Positions 52,681 to 63,191 of a DNA stretch of 64,000 nt are shown in pieces (position 1 is the stretch's first letter; every line of letters begins with the position of its first letter). The translations under genes were made by a program, and so were the position numbers. Under the pieces are notes generated by a model. The model was not told the origin of the DNA, ran no database searches, and worked only from the letters and a program-made list of their open reading frames with translations. Source of the DNA: Isoperla grammatica (lineage: Eukaryota > Arthropoda > Insecta > Plecoptera > Perlodidae); NCBI GenBank assembly GCA_945910005.1, contig OX246746.1, positions 43,618,689-43,682,688 on the forward strand, written 5' to 3'.

Positions 52681-54301
52681 GTTGCCTACCCACCAGGCTT
52701 GGTTGTGACAGCAGAGCACAGGAGGGGGAGGGGGGGGGCCTGGCTGTTACAATAGCCAGCAACCTGCATGACACCGGCGTGTGGCGTGTTGCCTACCCAC
52801 CAGGCTTGGTTGTGACAGCAGTGCACAGGAGGGGGGAGGGGGGGGGGGCCTGGCTGTTACAATAGCCAGCAACCTGCATGACACCGGCGTGTGGCGTGTT
52901 GCCTACCCACCAGGCTTTGTGACAGCAGAGCACAGGGGGGGGAGGGAGGGGGGGCCTGGCTGTTACAATAGCCAGCAACCTGCATGACACCGGCGTGTGG
53001 CGTGTTGCCTACCCACCAGGCTTGGTTGTGACAGCAGTGCACAGGAGGGAGGGAGGCCTGGCTGTTACAATAGCCAGCAACCTGCATGACACCGGCGTGT
53101 GGCGTGTTGCCTACCCACCAGGCTTGGTTGTGACAGCAGAGCACAGGAGGGGGAGGGGGGGCCTGGCTGTTACAATAGCCAGCAACCTGCATGACACCGG
53201 CGTGTGGCGTGTTGCCTACCCACCAGGCTTGGTTGTGACAGCAGTGCACAGGAGGGAGGGAGGCCTGGCTGTTACAATAGCCAGCAACCTGCATGACACC
53301 GGCGTGTGGCGTGTTGCCTACCCACCAGGCTTGGTTGTGACAGCAGAGCACAGGGGGGGGAGGGGGGGGCCTGGCTGTTACAATAGCCAGCAACCTGCAT
53401 GACACCGGCGTGTGGCGTGTTGCCTACCCACCAGGCTTGGTTGTGACAGCATAGCACAGGAGGGGGAGGGGGGGGGCCTGGCTGTTACAATAGCCAGCAA
53501 CCTGCATGACACCGGCGTGTGGCGTGTTGCCTACCCACCAGGCTTGGTTGTGACAGCAGAGCACAGGAGGGGGAGGGGGGGGGGGCCTTGCTGTTACAAT
53601 AGCCAGCAACCTGCATGACACCGGCGTGTGGCGTGTTGCCTACCCACCAGGCTTGGTTGTGACAGCAGAGCACAGGAGGGGGAGGGGGGGGGGCCTGGCT
53701 GTTACAATAGCCAGCAACCTGCATGACACCGGCGTGTGGCGTGTTGCCTACCCACCAGGCTTGGTTGTGACAGCAGAGCACAGGGGGGGGAGGGGGGGGG
53801 CCTGGCTGTTACAATAGCCAGCAACCTGCATGACACCGGCGTGTGGCGTGTTGCCTACCCACCAGGCTTGGTTGTGACAGCAGAGTACAGGAGGGGAGGG
53901 GGGGGCCTGGCTGTTACAATAGCCAGCAACCTGCATGACACCGGCGTGTGGCGTGTTGCCTACCCACCAGGCTTGGTTGTGACAGCAGAGCACAGGAGAG
54001 GGGGGGCCTGGCTGTTACAATAGCCAGCAACCTGCATGACACTGGCGTGTGGCGTGTTGCCTACCCACCAGGCTTGGTTGTGACAGCAGAGCACAGGAGG
54101 GGGAGGGGGGGCCTGGCTGTTACAATAGCCAGCAACCTGCATGACACCGGCGTGTGGCGTGTTGCCTACCCACCAGGCTTGGTTGTGACAGCAGAGCACA
54201 GGAGGGGGAGGGGGGGCCTGGCTGTTACAATAGCCAGCAACCTGCATGACACCGGCGTGTGGCGTGTTGCCTACCCACCAGGCTTGTTTGTGACAGCAGA
54301 G

Positions 54302-54501
54302 NNNNNNNNNNNNNNNNNNNNNNNNNNNNNNNNNNNNNNNNNNNNNNNNNNNNNNNNNNNNNNNNNNNNNNNNNNNNNNNNNNNNNNNNNNNNNNNNNNN
54401 NNNNNNNNNNNNNNNNNNNNNNNNNNNNNNNNNNNNNNNNNNNNNNNNNNNNNNNNNNNNNNNNNNNNNNNNNNNNNNNNNNNNNNNNNNNNNNNNNNNN
54501 N
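54302..54501. other. Assembly gap of 200 N inside the G-tract satellite
   Basis: Exactly 200 undetermined bases flanked on both sides by satellite monomers, so the real missing length is unknown and the array may be longer than shown. Frames spanning the Ns are meaningless. Confidence 0.99.
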
Positions 54502-56859
54502 ACACCGGCGTGTGGCGTGTTGCCTACCCACCAGGCTTGGTTGTGACAGCAGAGCACAGGAGGGGGAGGGGGGGGGGCCTGGCTGTTACAATAGCCAGCA
54601 ACCTGCATGACACCGGCGTGTGGCGTGTTGCCTACCCACCAGGCTTGGTTGTGACAGCAGAGCACAGGAGGGGGAGGGGGGGGGGCCTGGCTGTTACAAT
54701 AGCCAGCAACCTGCATGACACCGGCGTGTGGCGTGTTGCCTACCCACCAGGCTTGGTTGTGACAGCAGAGCACAGGAGGGGGGAGGGGGGGGGCCTGGCT
54801 GTTACAATAGCCAGCAACCTGCATGACACCGGCGTGTGGCGTGTTGCCTACCCACCAGGCTTGGTTGTGACAGCAGAGCACAGGAGGGGAGGGGGGGGGC
54901 CTGGCTGTTACAATAGCCAGCAACCTGCATGACACCGGCGTGTGGCGTGTTGCCTACCCACCAGGCTTGGTTGTGACAGCAGAGCACAGGAGGGGGAGGG
55001 GGGGGCCTGGCTGTTACAATAGCCAGCAACCTGCATGACACCGGCGTGTGGCGTGTTGCCTACCCACCAGGCTTGGTTGTGACAGCAGAGCACAGGAGGG
55101 GGAGGGGGGGGCCTGGCTGTTACAATAGCCAGCAACCTGCATGACACCGGCGTGTGGCGTGTTGCCTACCCACCAGGCTTGGTTGTGACAGCAGAGCACA
55201 GGAGGGGGAGGGGGGGGCCTGGCTGTTACAATAGCCAGCAACCTGCATGACACCGGCGTGTGGCGTGTTGCCTACCCACCAGGCTTGTTTGTGACAGCAG
55301 AGTACAGGAGGGGGAGGGGGGGGCCTGGCTGTTACAATAGCCAGCAACCTGCATGACACCGGCGTGTGGCGTGTTGCCTACCCATTAGGCTTGGTTGTGA
55401 CAGCAGAGCACAGGAGGGGGAGGGAGGGGGGGCCTGGCTGTTACAATAGCCAGCAACCTGCATGACACCGGCGTGTGGCGTGTTGCCTACCAACCAGGCT
55501 TGGTTGTGACAGCAGAGCACAGGAGGGGGAGGGGGGGGGCCTGGCTGTTACAATAGCCAGCAACCTGCATGACACCGGCGTGTGGCGTGTTGCCTACCCA
55601 CCAGGCTTGGTTGTGACAGCAGAGCACAGGGGGGGGAGGGGGGGGCCTGGCTGTTACAATAGCCAGCAACCTGCATGACACCGGCGTGTGGCGTGTTGCC
55701 TACCCACCAGGCTTGGTTGTGACAGCAGAGCACAGGAGGGGGAGGGGGGGGCCTGGCTGTTACAATAGCCAGCAACCTGCATGACACCGGCGTGTGGCGT
55801 GTTGCCTACCCACCAGGCTTGGTTGTGACAGCAGAGTACAGGAGGGGGAGGGGGGGGCCCGGCTGTTACAATAGCCAGCAACCTGCATGACACCGGCGTG
55901 TGGCGTGTTGCCTACCCACCAGGCTTGGTTGTGACAGCAGTGCACAGGAGGGGAAGGGAGGGGGGCCTGGCTGTTACAATAGCCAGCAACCTGCATGACA
56001 CCGGCGTGTGGCGTGTTGCCTACCCACCAGGCTTGGTTGTGACAGCAGTGCACAGGAGGGGGGGGGGGGGGCCTGGCTGTTACAATAGCCAGCAACCTGC
56101 ATGACACCGGCGTGTGGCGTGTTGCCTACCCACCAGGCTTGGTTGTGACAGCAGTGCACAGGAGGGGGAGGGGGGGCCTGGCTGTTACAATAGCCAGCAA
56201 CCTGCATGACACCGGCGTGTGGCGTGTTGCCTACCCACCAGGCTTGGTTGTGACAGCAGAGCACAGGAGGGGGAGGGGGGGCCTGGCTGTTACAATAGCC
56301 AGCAACCTGCATGACACCGGCGTGTGGCGTGTTGCCTACCCACCAGGCTTGGTTGTGACAGCAGAGCACAGGAGGGGGGGCCTGGCTGTTACAATAGCCA
56401 GCAACCTGCATGACACCGGCGTGTGGCGTGTTGCCTACCCACCAGGCTTGGTTGTGACAGCAGAGCACAGGAGGGGGGGGGGCCTGGCTGTTACAATAGC
56501 CAGCAACCTGCATGACACCGGCGTGTGGCGTGTTGCCTACCCACCAGGCTTGGTTGTGACAGCAGAGCACAGGAGGGGGAGGGGGCCTGGCTGTTACAAT
56601 AGCCAGCAACCTGCATGACACCGGCGTGTGGCGTGTTGCCTACCCACCAGGCTTGGTTGTGACAGCAGTGCACAGGAGGGGGGGGGGGGGGCCTGGCTGT
56701 TACAATAGCCAGCAACCTGCATGACACCGGCGTGTGGCGTGTTGCCTACCCACCAGGCTTGGTTGTGACAGCAGAGCACAGGAGGGGGAGGGGGCCTGGC
56801 TGTTACAATAGCCAGCAACCTGCATGACACCGGCGTGTGGCGTGTTGCCTACCCACCAG

Positions 56860-57694
56860 TCTGCAGGCTTTGGAGTGACTGTATACGAGAGGATCCAGAG
56901 CGGTCCGACATGGCGTAATAACCCGATATAGCTTCAATTTTACAAACAAATATATATATATATATATATATGATTTCCCAAATTTTCTGGAATTATTAGA
57001 GATTCTATAGAGAAATAATTACGTATAAGACGTTATATTGTATTGATTTTAAAGCAAATTAAGATGTTGTTATTGTTCTGATGCTATACCTGCTAAGCGA
57101 GCAGTACCGGTGTGACACCATGATGCTCCAAGAGGATTAGTATATGAGCTACTACCGGAAGCGATCAGTGCAACACGCAAGGAAGACTAGGCAAGGAAGT
57201 TATAGTATGAGCTTGGTGTGATAATTGACAAATACACCATACAATACACCTATACCTCAATCTTCAATGTATGACATATTTGTCAACAATTTAGTCATTC
57301 CTTACCTCAATTCGCCTTTATGTAAACCAGTAGATACCAGCAGATGATGCGTCTCTCACCTGTATATACATGTATTTTGATTGTTTTGTTATAGAAAAGT
57401 ACAAAGTAAGAAAAAATGTATAATGTTAATGTTAAATTTGAAGGTTTTATGTAAAATGGCTGTAATTCTGTATTTAAATCCTGAATAAATAAATGAATAA
57501 ATTTAGGTTGCGTTCAAGAACCTCCTAACAAGCCCTGTCGATCTGTATACAATTTCACGTTTTGTGATGTAATTTTGTTTGTATCAAAAGATACAGCGAT
57601 TCTGTGAGATATTAACTCCTATATACTCGCGGAGACAAGAAAGAACCATTTTGCTATCGCTTTCAAAACTTTGATTCCCTATTGCTCGCTAAGT
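56860..57694. other. Spacer with (TA)n microsatellite and poly(A)-signal cluster
   Basis: A (TA)10 microsatellite lies at 56951-56971. Around 57480-57505 there are two overlapping AATAAATAAA signals and a third nearby, preceded by TGTAATTCTGTATTT. This resembles the 3' end of a transcript or retroelement on the plus strand, but no coding frame precedes it. Confidence 0.45.
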
Positions 57695-58774
57695 GGCAGT
57701 ACAAGTCGTTATATAGCTCTTAGTTACTATTGGTAAGTGTGTGAACCCGGCAGTACAAGTCGTTATATAGCTCTTAGTTACTATTGGTAAGTGTGTGAAC
57801 CCGGCAGTACAAGTCGTTATATAGCTCTTAGTTACTATTGGTAAGTGTGTGAACCCGGCAGTACAAGTCGTTATATAGCTCTTAGTTACTATTGGTAAGT
57901 GTGTGAACCCGGCAGTACAAGTCGTTATATAGCTCTTAGTTACTATTGGTTAGTGTGTGAACCCGGCAGTACAAGTCGTTATATAGCTCTTAGTTACTAT
58001 TGGTTAGTGTGTGAACCCGGCAGTACAAGTCGTTATATAGCTCTTAGTTACTATTGGTAAGTGTGTGAACCCGGCAGTACAAGTCGTTATATAGCTCTTA
58101 GTTACTATTGGTTAGTGTGTGAACCCGGCAGTACAAGTCGTTATATAGCTCTTAGTTACTATTGGTAAGTGTGTGAACCCGGCAGTACAAGTCGTTATAT
58201 AGCTCTTAGTTACTATTGGTAAGTGTGTGAACCCGGCAGTACAAGTCGTTATATAGCTCTTAGTTACTATTGGTAAGTGTGTGAACCCGGCAGTACAAGT
58301 CGTTATATAGCTCTTAGTTACTATTGGTAAGTGTGTGAACCCGGCAGTACAAGTCGTTATATAGCTCTTAGTTACTATTGGTAAGTGTGTGAACCCGGCA
58401 GTACAAGTCGTTATATAGCTCTTAGTTACTATTGGTTAGTGTGTGAACCCGGCAGTACAAGTCGTTATATAGCTCTTAGTTACTATTGGTAAGTGTGTGA
58501 ACCCGGCAGTACAAGTCGTTATATAGCTCTTAGTTACTATTGGTTAGTGTGTGAACCCGGCAGTACAAGTCGTTATATAGCTCTTAGTTACTATTGGTAA
58601 GTGTGTGAACCCGGCAGTACAAGTCGTTATACAGCTCTTAGTTACTATTGGTAAGTGTGTGAACCCGGCAGTACAAGTCGTTATATAGCTCTTAGTTACT
58701 ATTGGTAAGTGTGTGAACCCGGCAGTACAAGTCGTTATATAGCTCTTAGTTACTATTGGTAAGTGTGTGAACCC
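57695..58774. repeat. 54-bp tandem repeat, exactly 20 copies
   Basis: 1080 bp = 20 x 54 bp, starting GGCAGTACAAGTCG in each unit. Almost the only variable site is A/T in ATTGGT(A/T)AGTG; in order the copies read AAAATTATAAAAATATAAAA. Copy 18 has one further change (TATACAGC). On the minus strand the A/T site switches a Leu codon TTA to a TAA stop in one frame, so the apparent 80-codon frame at 58544-58786 simply marks a run of A-type units and is not a gene. Confidence 0.97.
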
Positions 58775-59283
58775 GAATTCACACACAACTCATTTTATAT
58801 TATTTAACGATTATAAATTCAAATTCTGCGTTCAATTTTGTGTAACATTTTTTGCATTTTATTCAAAATAGCAAACATAATATGTTATATTTTAATGAAT
58901 AGGTACATAGCAAATTTATCAAATTCTGAGAGTTTAAATGTTCTACGTTATACACAATTTTTTCCAGAAACACACTGAGAATTTTGAGTTTTGGCTTTAC
59001 TTTGCCAAGGTAATGTTGAAGCACTTTCGACGGTTTTTAAACTCACTGAGTATTTGAAGGTTAGCTGTATCACACACTAAGCACAAGAAGCAAGCACATT
59101 TCTCTGCATCGTCAATGTCGTGGGCCCAACCGCCAGACATTCACTGTGGAGATTGTCATATTCGATGAACCGCTTCAGTATAATATTAGAACATCGCGCT
59201 GATATCGTGTTAATTTTTCATAAGTTTTGGCCCTGAAACAGATTTAACAAAATTGCATTTGAGTTTTTCCAATTTGTTTATGA
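58775..59283. other. A+T-rich spacer between 54-bp array and hAT MITE
   Basis: Unique-looking sequence with no coding frame, repeat or recognisable signal. Confidence 0.5.
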
Positions 59284-59291
59284 CTTCTCGT

Positions 59292-59829
59292 TAGAGATCC
59301 TTGTATTTCGCAATGCGCGATAGCGCGAAATCACTTGAAACGTGCAGCTATTGAAATATGTTGGCATGACAGTCTGTTGTGAGTCCAAAAATAGTCTTTT
59401 TGAATCGCGAAATAAAACGAAATCCCGTGTATACGCGAAATAGCATAAGTTAACTGTTATAAAACGAAAAAGGCTGAAGCTGTTGGATTGACGCGAAATC
59501 GCCGAATTTCTGTCAAAACCCCCACATTTGTTATTAAAACAATAGATAATTAATCAATAAATAACATACTCAGGTACTAAAGATTGCATTCAATTCCGTA
59601 AGTAGAATCCTTACTGACTGTATTACCTTCCATTTCCTTTTTTTACTATCATGGTAGACCTACGCGACAATGTAGGCATGCCACATACGTTAAAATACAA
59701 AATACAAATTAGATTTTGTAAATTCAAATTGAAACACCGCCAAAAAGCTGAAATTACTGCTCAACAGCGAAATTTGGATTAAATAAAACGAAATATGCTT
59801 AAAAATAAAACCATTTACAAGGATCTCTA
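59292..59829. mobile_element. hAT-like non-autonomous element (MITE), 538 bp, intact ends
   Basis: Perfect 14-bp terminal inverted repeats, TAGAGATCCTTGTA at 59292-59305 and its complement at 59816-59829. The element is flanked by an identical 8-bp direct repeat CTTCTCGT (59284-59291 and 59830-59837). An 8-bp target-site duplication and a TIR starting TAGAG fit the hAT superfamily (YARNG ends). The interior is A+T rich, carries many CGAAAT-type subrepeats, and has no transposase frame, so it must be moved in trans. It ends about 102 bp beyond the stop codon of the PACRG-domain gene. Confidence 0.85.
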
Positions 59830-59837
59830 CTTCTCGT

Positions 59838-59939
59838 GAACGGAATGATGAGCCTTGGCTAGGCTGGTATTACTTGCTAATATCTTCTGCTGTTGCCTGG
59901 ATCTCTGGTCTCTGCTGGTTGTTGACAATGCATCTACCT
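59838..59939 (-). other. 3' flank of the PACRG-domain gene
   Basis: About 100 bp between the stop codon and the hAT element. I see no AATAAA or ATTAAA on the minus strand here or within the MITE down to about 59520, so the transcript end may lie inside or beyond the MITE, or use a non-canonical signal. Confidence 0.4.
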
Positions 59940-62900
59940 CTACTTATGGTCCGGGGTATCCTGTTGGTTCCGTGACTCGAGTCTTGAACGCCTAATATTG
60001 TTGACGTCAACACGTATCCTGAACAGTTTGAAAGTTTTGGCTACTAATTTTCTGAGTGGAACTTTATCTGAATCTTGTTTAAATGGGTGTTCATCACAAA
60101 TATAGTTATCTTTTCGAAACAGGTTAAGCGCTGGAAGAATAAATGCCAAAGGAGGTCGTAGAAAACTAATTATCGTACCTTCTGGGCAACAGTTTGATAG
60201 GTCTTGTATTGCTAGTAACGTGGACCAAATAATTTTTCTGTTTTTGGATTTTATTGCAAAATTAATTGATGGAATAAGCCTTTGCATAACACAATATATA
60301 TCCTCCCTCGACATGAACGGCAATATTTCATGTATTGATTGCCTTGCGCAAAAGTTATATGGCTCTTGATCTTCTTTTAATCCATTGAAAAAGATCGGTA
60401 GGTATAACTTGTAATTCAGTTTGTTAATGTCAAAAAGCCAAACAAGCCTGTTTATGTGTTGGTTCTCATATTCTACGTACATTGGAAAGTGTCCTCCATC
60501 ATAAAGATCTAAAAAGCTTGGCAAGGATTTTAGACTTCCCTTAGTATCGCCTAATCCCTTTAAACGCTTAAACATGCTACGGACATTGGTTAAATATTTT
60601 TTCATACGAACTTCTTTCTCATCACATTCCTTATTTTCTATCGAACTGCCTGCCAACCAATCCATAACCTTTTCACTATTCGTTTTTGATTTGTTTTTTG
60701 TTTTTTTCGAGCAACTTTTCCTAACTAGAGGTCTAACATTGCGAGCTCCAGGATATCGCATAGCATGTATTCCCTCCAGCGATGTACTATCATCTTCTTC
60801 GAATTCATTCGAATCGTAAATATCTTTCCATTGGTGGTTATGATATTTGTTTATTCTTGGCACTGACCTAATACAGGGCCTACCAAAATGCCATTGCGTT
60901 TCATTTACGCTTCTAATCTTATCATCACCATCATAAGTCACAGCATCCTGGTTAACAAGAGGTCTATTATCATTGGGCAACTGTTGTTTAGGTAGATCTT
61001 CATTTAAGGATACGATCCGTATAATCTTTTCGTCGTCGTAATCCTCAGTATCTTGAGCTCTAGGAGGAAGTTGAATAACACGTGGTCTGTGTATGCGTTC
61101 ATGTTTTGCGCCTTGATTGAAGTGGCTGTCCTTGTCATTATCATCTTCATTGTTTATCATTCTTGGAACTCGTTTATCATAAGGAATCTCCGTGTACTGT
61201 TTGTTGTGTTTATATTCAACCAAGCGTCCACTCCTTTCGTCATAGGGTCTGGTATCTTCAACTACAGGAGACCGCCTAACATTATAATCACGAAGTCGGT
61301 GTACGACATTAAATTCTTTGTTCTGATTTGGGTTCGAATATTGATCTCCCTGGGAGTGGGAAAGATATTTATAAAAGGATCCCCACTTTTCAGCAGCTTC
61401 TTCCTCATCACTTAATGGGCCTTTCCGATATCTGGAAGGAATTCTATTTCTAGGTGTAAAATGAATAATTTGGTCCTCGTCGGAAAACTTGTCCAAACGG
61501 TACCCACAATTTTTATTTAAGGGCTTTATTGCTCTAGAACAAGGCACTGAGCTATGGTGACCAGTATTCTTAGAAATATGTTCTTGTACATAGTTAACAC
61601 TGTCTCTTTGACCTTTGTTCGTGGTCTCAACTAGTGTTTCTTTGCCTTGATCTTTTGCCGAGGGTATTTTCTTACCAGAACGAGCCACAATCTTGGGTCT
61701 TTCATCATTATATATGCCCCGATCTTTAGCTGCTTCTTGTGGGCTTTTCTTTCTCGTAGGACTATTTATCGGGTATTTAGGCCAATACGGTTTCAAACAA
61801 TGCTTTTCCAAAAAACGTTGGCCGTCGTCATAATCGTTGAAGTTTTCTTTTCCTGGATGGCGAACATTTTTCACTGGACTTAGGCCTACATTGTGATGGT
61901 CATTTCCCCTTGGCTTAGTTGTGCTTTGGCCAAATTGAGTGTTACACTTTTCAAGCCAAAGCTTCGTAGTTTGCTCGTAGTGCTTGTTCGCCGTAGAGTG
62001 GTCTCTGGTAGTGTCAGGTGTTTCATCATTCATACTTTGGTTAGTATGGCTGTTACACGGGATTTCATAACTACTCATTTCATTAACCTGCTGATTTTTA
62101 CTAACAATTGCATAACTAGGTGTTTGATCACTCTGCCAACTTGTAGTAGCAATTTCGTAATGATGCTTTTCGTTGCCCTGCTGACTTTTACCGTGGTAAG
62201 TGTCAGTATTTTTGTGGCTACCCTGATATCTTGGACTAAGTGTTGTATTGTATGTTCTTTTATAAATGGTACCTTGGCCAATGTCTTCCTTACTCGTAAC
62301 ACCACGGTTTAAGCGTTCTAGTGATGGTTCGCAATAGATATTTGCTACCTGTAACTTTTCTTGCTTGTATTTAATACAGGATCTGCAATGGCTAGATCTT
62401 GGGCAAATTTCATAAAGGTCCGTTTCATTTAACATCACTTGTATTTCTTTGTCGGCATTAACTTTCTCTGTAGATAAATGTCTGTACGTTCGATGCTGTG
62501 GTTTATGATTGTCGTTAGTAGAATGAGGTTTTTTCGTACCAGTCACCAATTCTCTCTCCTTTGCATCTTCATAGGCTTCGGATTCTGGCGTCGCAAAATT
62601 AACCTCTTTACGCTTGTGCGTTTGGTTAGCTTCCTTTCCAGGTGTTGAATGTTTCATGATTCCAGAAGGGCGCTTTTCCTCGTGTTGTATTTCGAGTTGA
62701 GTGGATCGTTTGTCTTGTTTGTTGACAGATCTTTGTTTACCTGCAGATTTATTGGCACCTGCAAAAATATCACGATAGATAAATTTCTCGCATCTATGTT
62801 TGCGACTGACATACGGTGAGGTGTTGCGGTACTTCTGCCACAAACCAGAGAATTGAGAACTATCGTCTGGGTCTATTGGAATCTTCGAATGATCAACGCG

Positions 62901-63191
62901 TACGGGTACATCAATATCACTGCTACTCTTGACAACAACACTGGTGCTTCTTTCCTCGCTGTTGTTGCTGCTGCTGCTGCTCTTTTTAGAAGTAGAATCT
63001 TTGGTTACATGTTTAGGAGCATTGATAGAAACACCGTTTTTCTTAGATTTATGTTTGTGCTTTCGCTCAAATTCAGATAGCCCATCATCTTCAGTTGCTT
63101 TACGTGACTTTACGTCGTAGGCGTCCCGTTCAGGCGTCCTCTTTTGACTCCCGGGCATGGCGCTTTCTAAACAAAGAAAAGACACATTCAT
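59940..63191 (-). CDS. PACRG (ParcG) domain protein with a very long disordered N-terminal extension
   Basis: This is an open frame of 1083 codons ending in TAG. Residues about 1-865 are polar and low-complexity (K, R, D, E, N, S and H rich; Ser/Asn tract near residues 70-80) with no domain I recognise. Residues about 890-1068 match the PACRG fold family by eye: DLYDGGHFPMYVEYE near 895, then a KLNYKLYLPIFFNGL segment near 925-938, ARQSIHEIL near 949, and ILPALNLFR near 1018. Known PACRG proteins are about 250-300 residues. They are microtubule inner proteins at the inner junction of axonemal doublets in cilia and sperm flagella, which suggests, but does not prove, a role in sensory cilia or sperm. 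The domain is not split by an intron here, unlike typical PACRG genes, so this may be a retrocopy, an intron-poor paralogue or one large exon. Start is ambiguous: ATG at 63191 or ATG at 63158 (1072 aa). Orthology to PACRG versus a paralogue is unresolved. Confidence 0.88.
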   Translation of the reverse strand: MNVSFLCLESAMPGSQKRTPERDAYDVKSRKATEDDGLSEFERKHKHKSKKNGVSINAPKHVTKDSTSKKSSSSSNNSEERSTSVVVKSSSDIDVPVRVDHSKIPIDPDDSSQFSGLWQKYRNTSPYVSRKHRCEKFIYRDIFAGANKSAGKQRSVNKQDKRSTQLEIQHEEKRPSGIMKHSTPGKEANQTHKRKEVNFATPESEAYEDAKERELVTGTKKPHSTNDNHKPQHRTYRHLSTEKVNADKEIQVMLNETDLYEICPRSSHCRSCIKYKQEKLQVANIYCEPSLERLNRGVTSKEDIGQGTIYKRTYNTTLSPRYQGSHKNTDTYHGKSQQGNEKHHYEIATTSWQSDQTPSYAIVSKNQQVNEMSSYEIPCNSHTNQSMNDETPDTTRDHSTANKHYEQTTKLWLEKCNTQFGQSTTKPRGNDHHNVGLSPVKNVRHPGKENFNDYDDGQRFLEKHCLKPYWPKYPINSPTRKKSPQEAAKDRGIYNDERPKIVARSGKKIPSAKDQGKETLVETTNKGQRDSVNYVQEHISKNTGHHSSVPCSRAIKPLNKNCGYRLDKFSDEDQIIHFTPRNRIPSRYRKGPLSDEEEAAEKWGSFYKYLSHSQGDQYSNPNQNKEFNVVHRLRDYNVRRSPVVEDTRPYDERSGRLVEYKHNKQYTEIPYDKRVPRMINNEDDNDKDSHFNQGAKHERIHRPRVIQLPPRAQDTEDYDDEKIIRIVSLNEDLPKQQLPNDNRPLVNQDAVTYDGDDKIRSVNETQWHFGRPCIRSVPRINKYHNHQWKDIYDSNEFEEDDSTSLEGIHAMRYPGARNVRPLVRKSCSKKTKNKSKTNSEKVMDWLAGSSIENKECDEKEVRMKKYLTNVRSMFKRLKGLGDTKGSLKSLPSFLDLYDGGHFPMYVEYENQHINRLVWLFDINKLNYKLYLPIFFNGLKEDQEPYNFCARQSIHEILPFMSREDIYCVMQRLIPSINFAIKSKNRKIIWSTLLAIQDLSNCCPEGTIISFLRPPLAFILPALNLFRKDNYICDEHPFKQDSDKVPLRKLVAKTFKLFRIRVDVNNIRRSRLESRNQQDTPDHK
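63167..63182 (-). other. Candidate 3' splice site just upstream of the PACRG-domain start
   Basis: On the minus strand a pyrimidine-rich run (TCTTTTCTTTGTTTAG) ends in AG at 63168-63167. It lies between the first ATG (63191) and a second in-frame ATG (63158) with good context (GCGCCATG). A CTAA-type branch-point candidate lies about 25-30 nt upstream of the AG. If used, the first 11 codons would be intron and translation would start at 63158, with a 5' exon further upstream at higher coordinates. The first ATG also has acceptable insect context (TAAAATGA), so both models remain open. Confidence 0.45.

Larger units (their letters stand above)
43620..56859. repeat. G-tract satellite, unit about 103-115 bp, about 120 copies
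   Basis: Each monomer has a near-invariant 91-bp core (starting CCTGGCTGTTACAATAGCC and ending GCAGAGCACAGG) followed by a hypervariable purine tract. The tract is typically AGGGGGAGGGGGGG or pure G, and varies in length and in the position of the interrupting A. The core includes the imperfect 18-bp palindrome TGGCTGTTACAATAGCCA. A GCAGTGCACAGG variant recurs sporadically. About 13.2 kb including the assembly gap at 54302-54501. The overlapping open frames on both strands (up to 359 codons, 45869-46948 minus) are repeat artefacts: they shift frame with each G-tract length and have no codon-level conservation. Confidence 0.97.

Noticed and set aside
43555..56830. Dozens of overlapping 60-360-codon frames in the G-tract satellite
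   Set aside because: They exist in both strands of the same monomers, change frame with each G-tract length, and have no unique sequence; one spans the N gap.
9303..56859. CENP-B box or telomeric repeat in the satellites
   Set aside because: No TTCG....A..CGGG-type motif in either consensus and no TTAGG/TTAGGC arrays seen in the window.
9303..58774. CRISPR array
   Set aside because: Units are contiguous tandem repeats without unique spacers; the variable part is only a poly-purine tract or 9-bp indel, and the DNA is eukaryotic.
60574..63120. Plus-strand frames of 60-139 codons opposite the PACRG-domain gene, and the minus-strand frame at 62075-62305
   Set aside because: Antisense or out-of-frame shadows of the 1083-codon frame, without domains.
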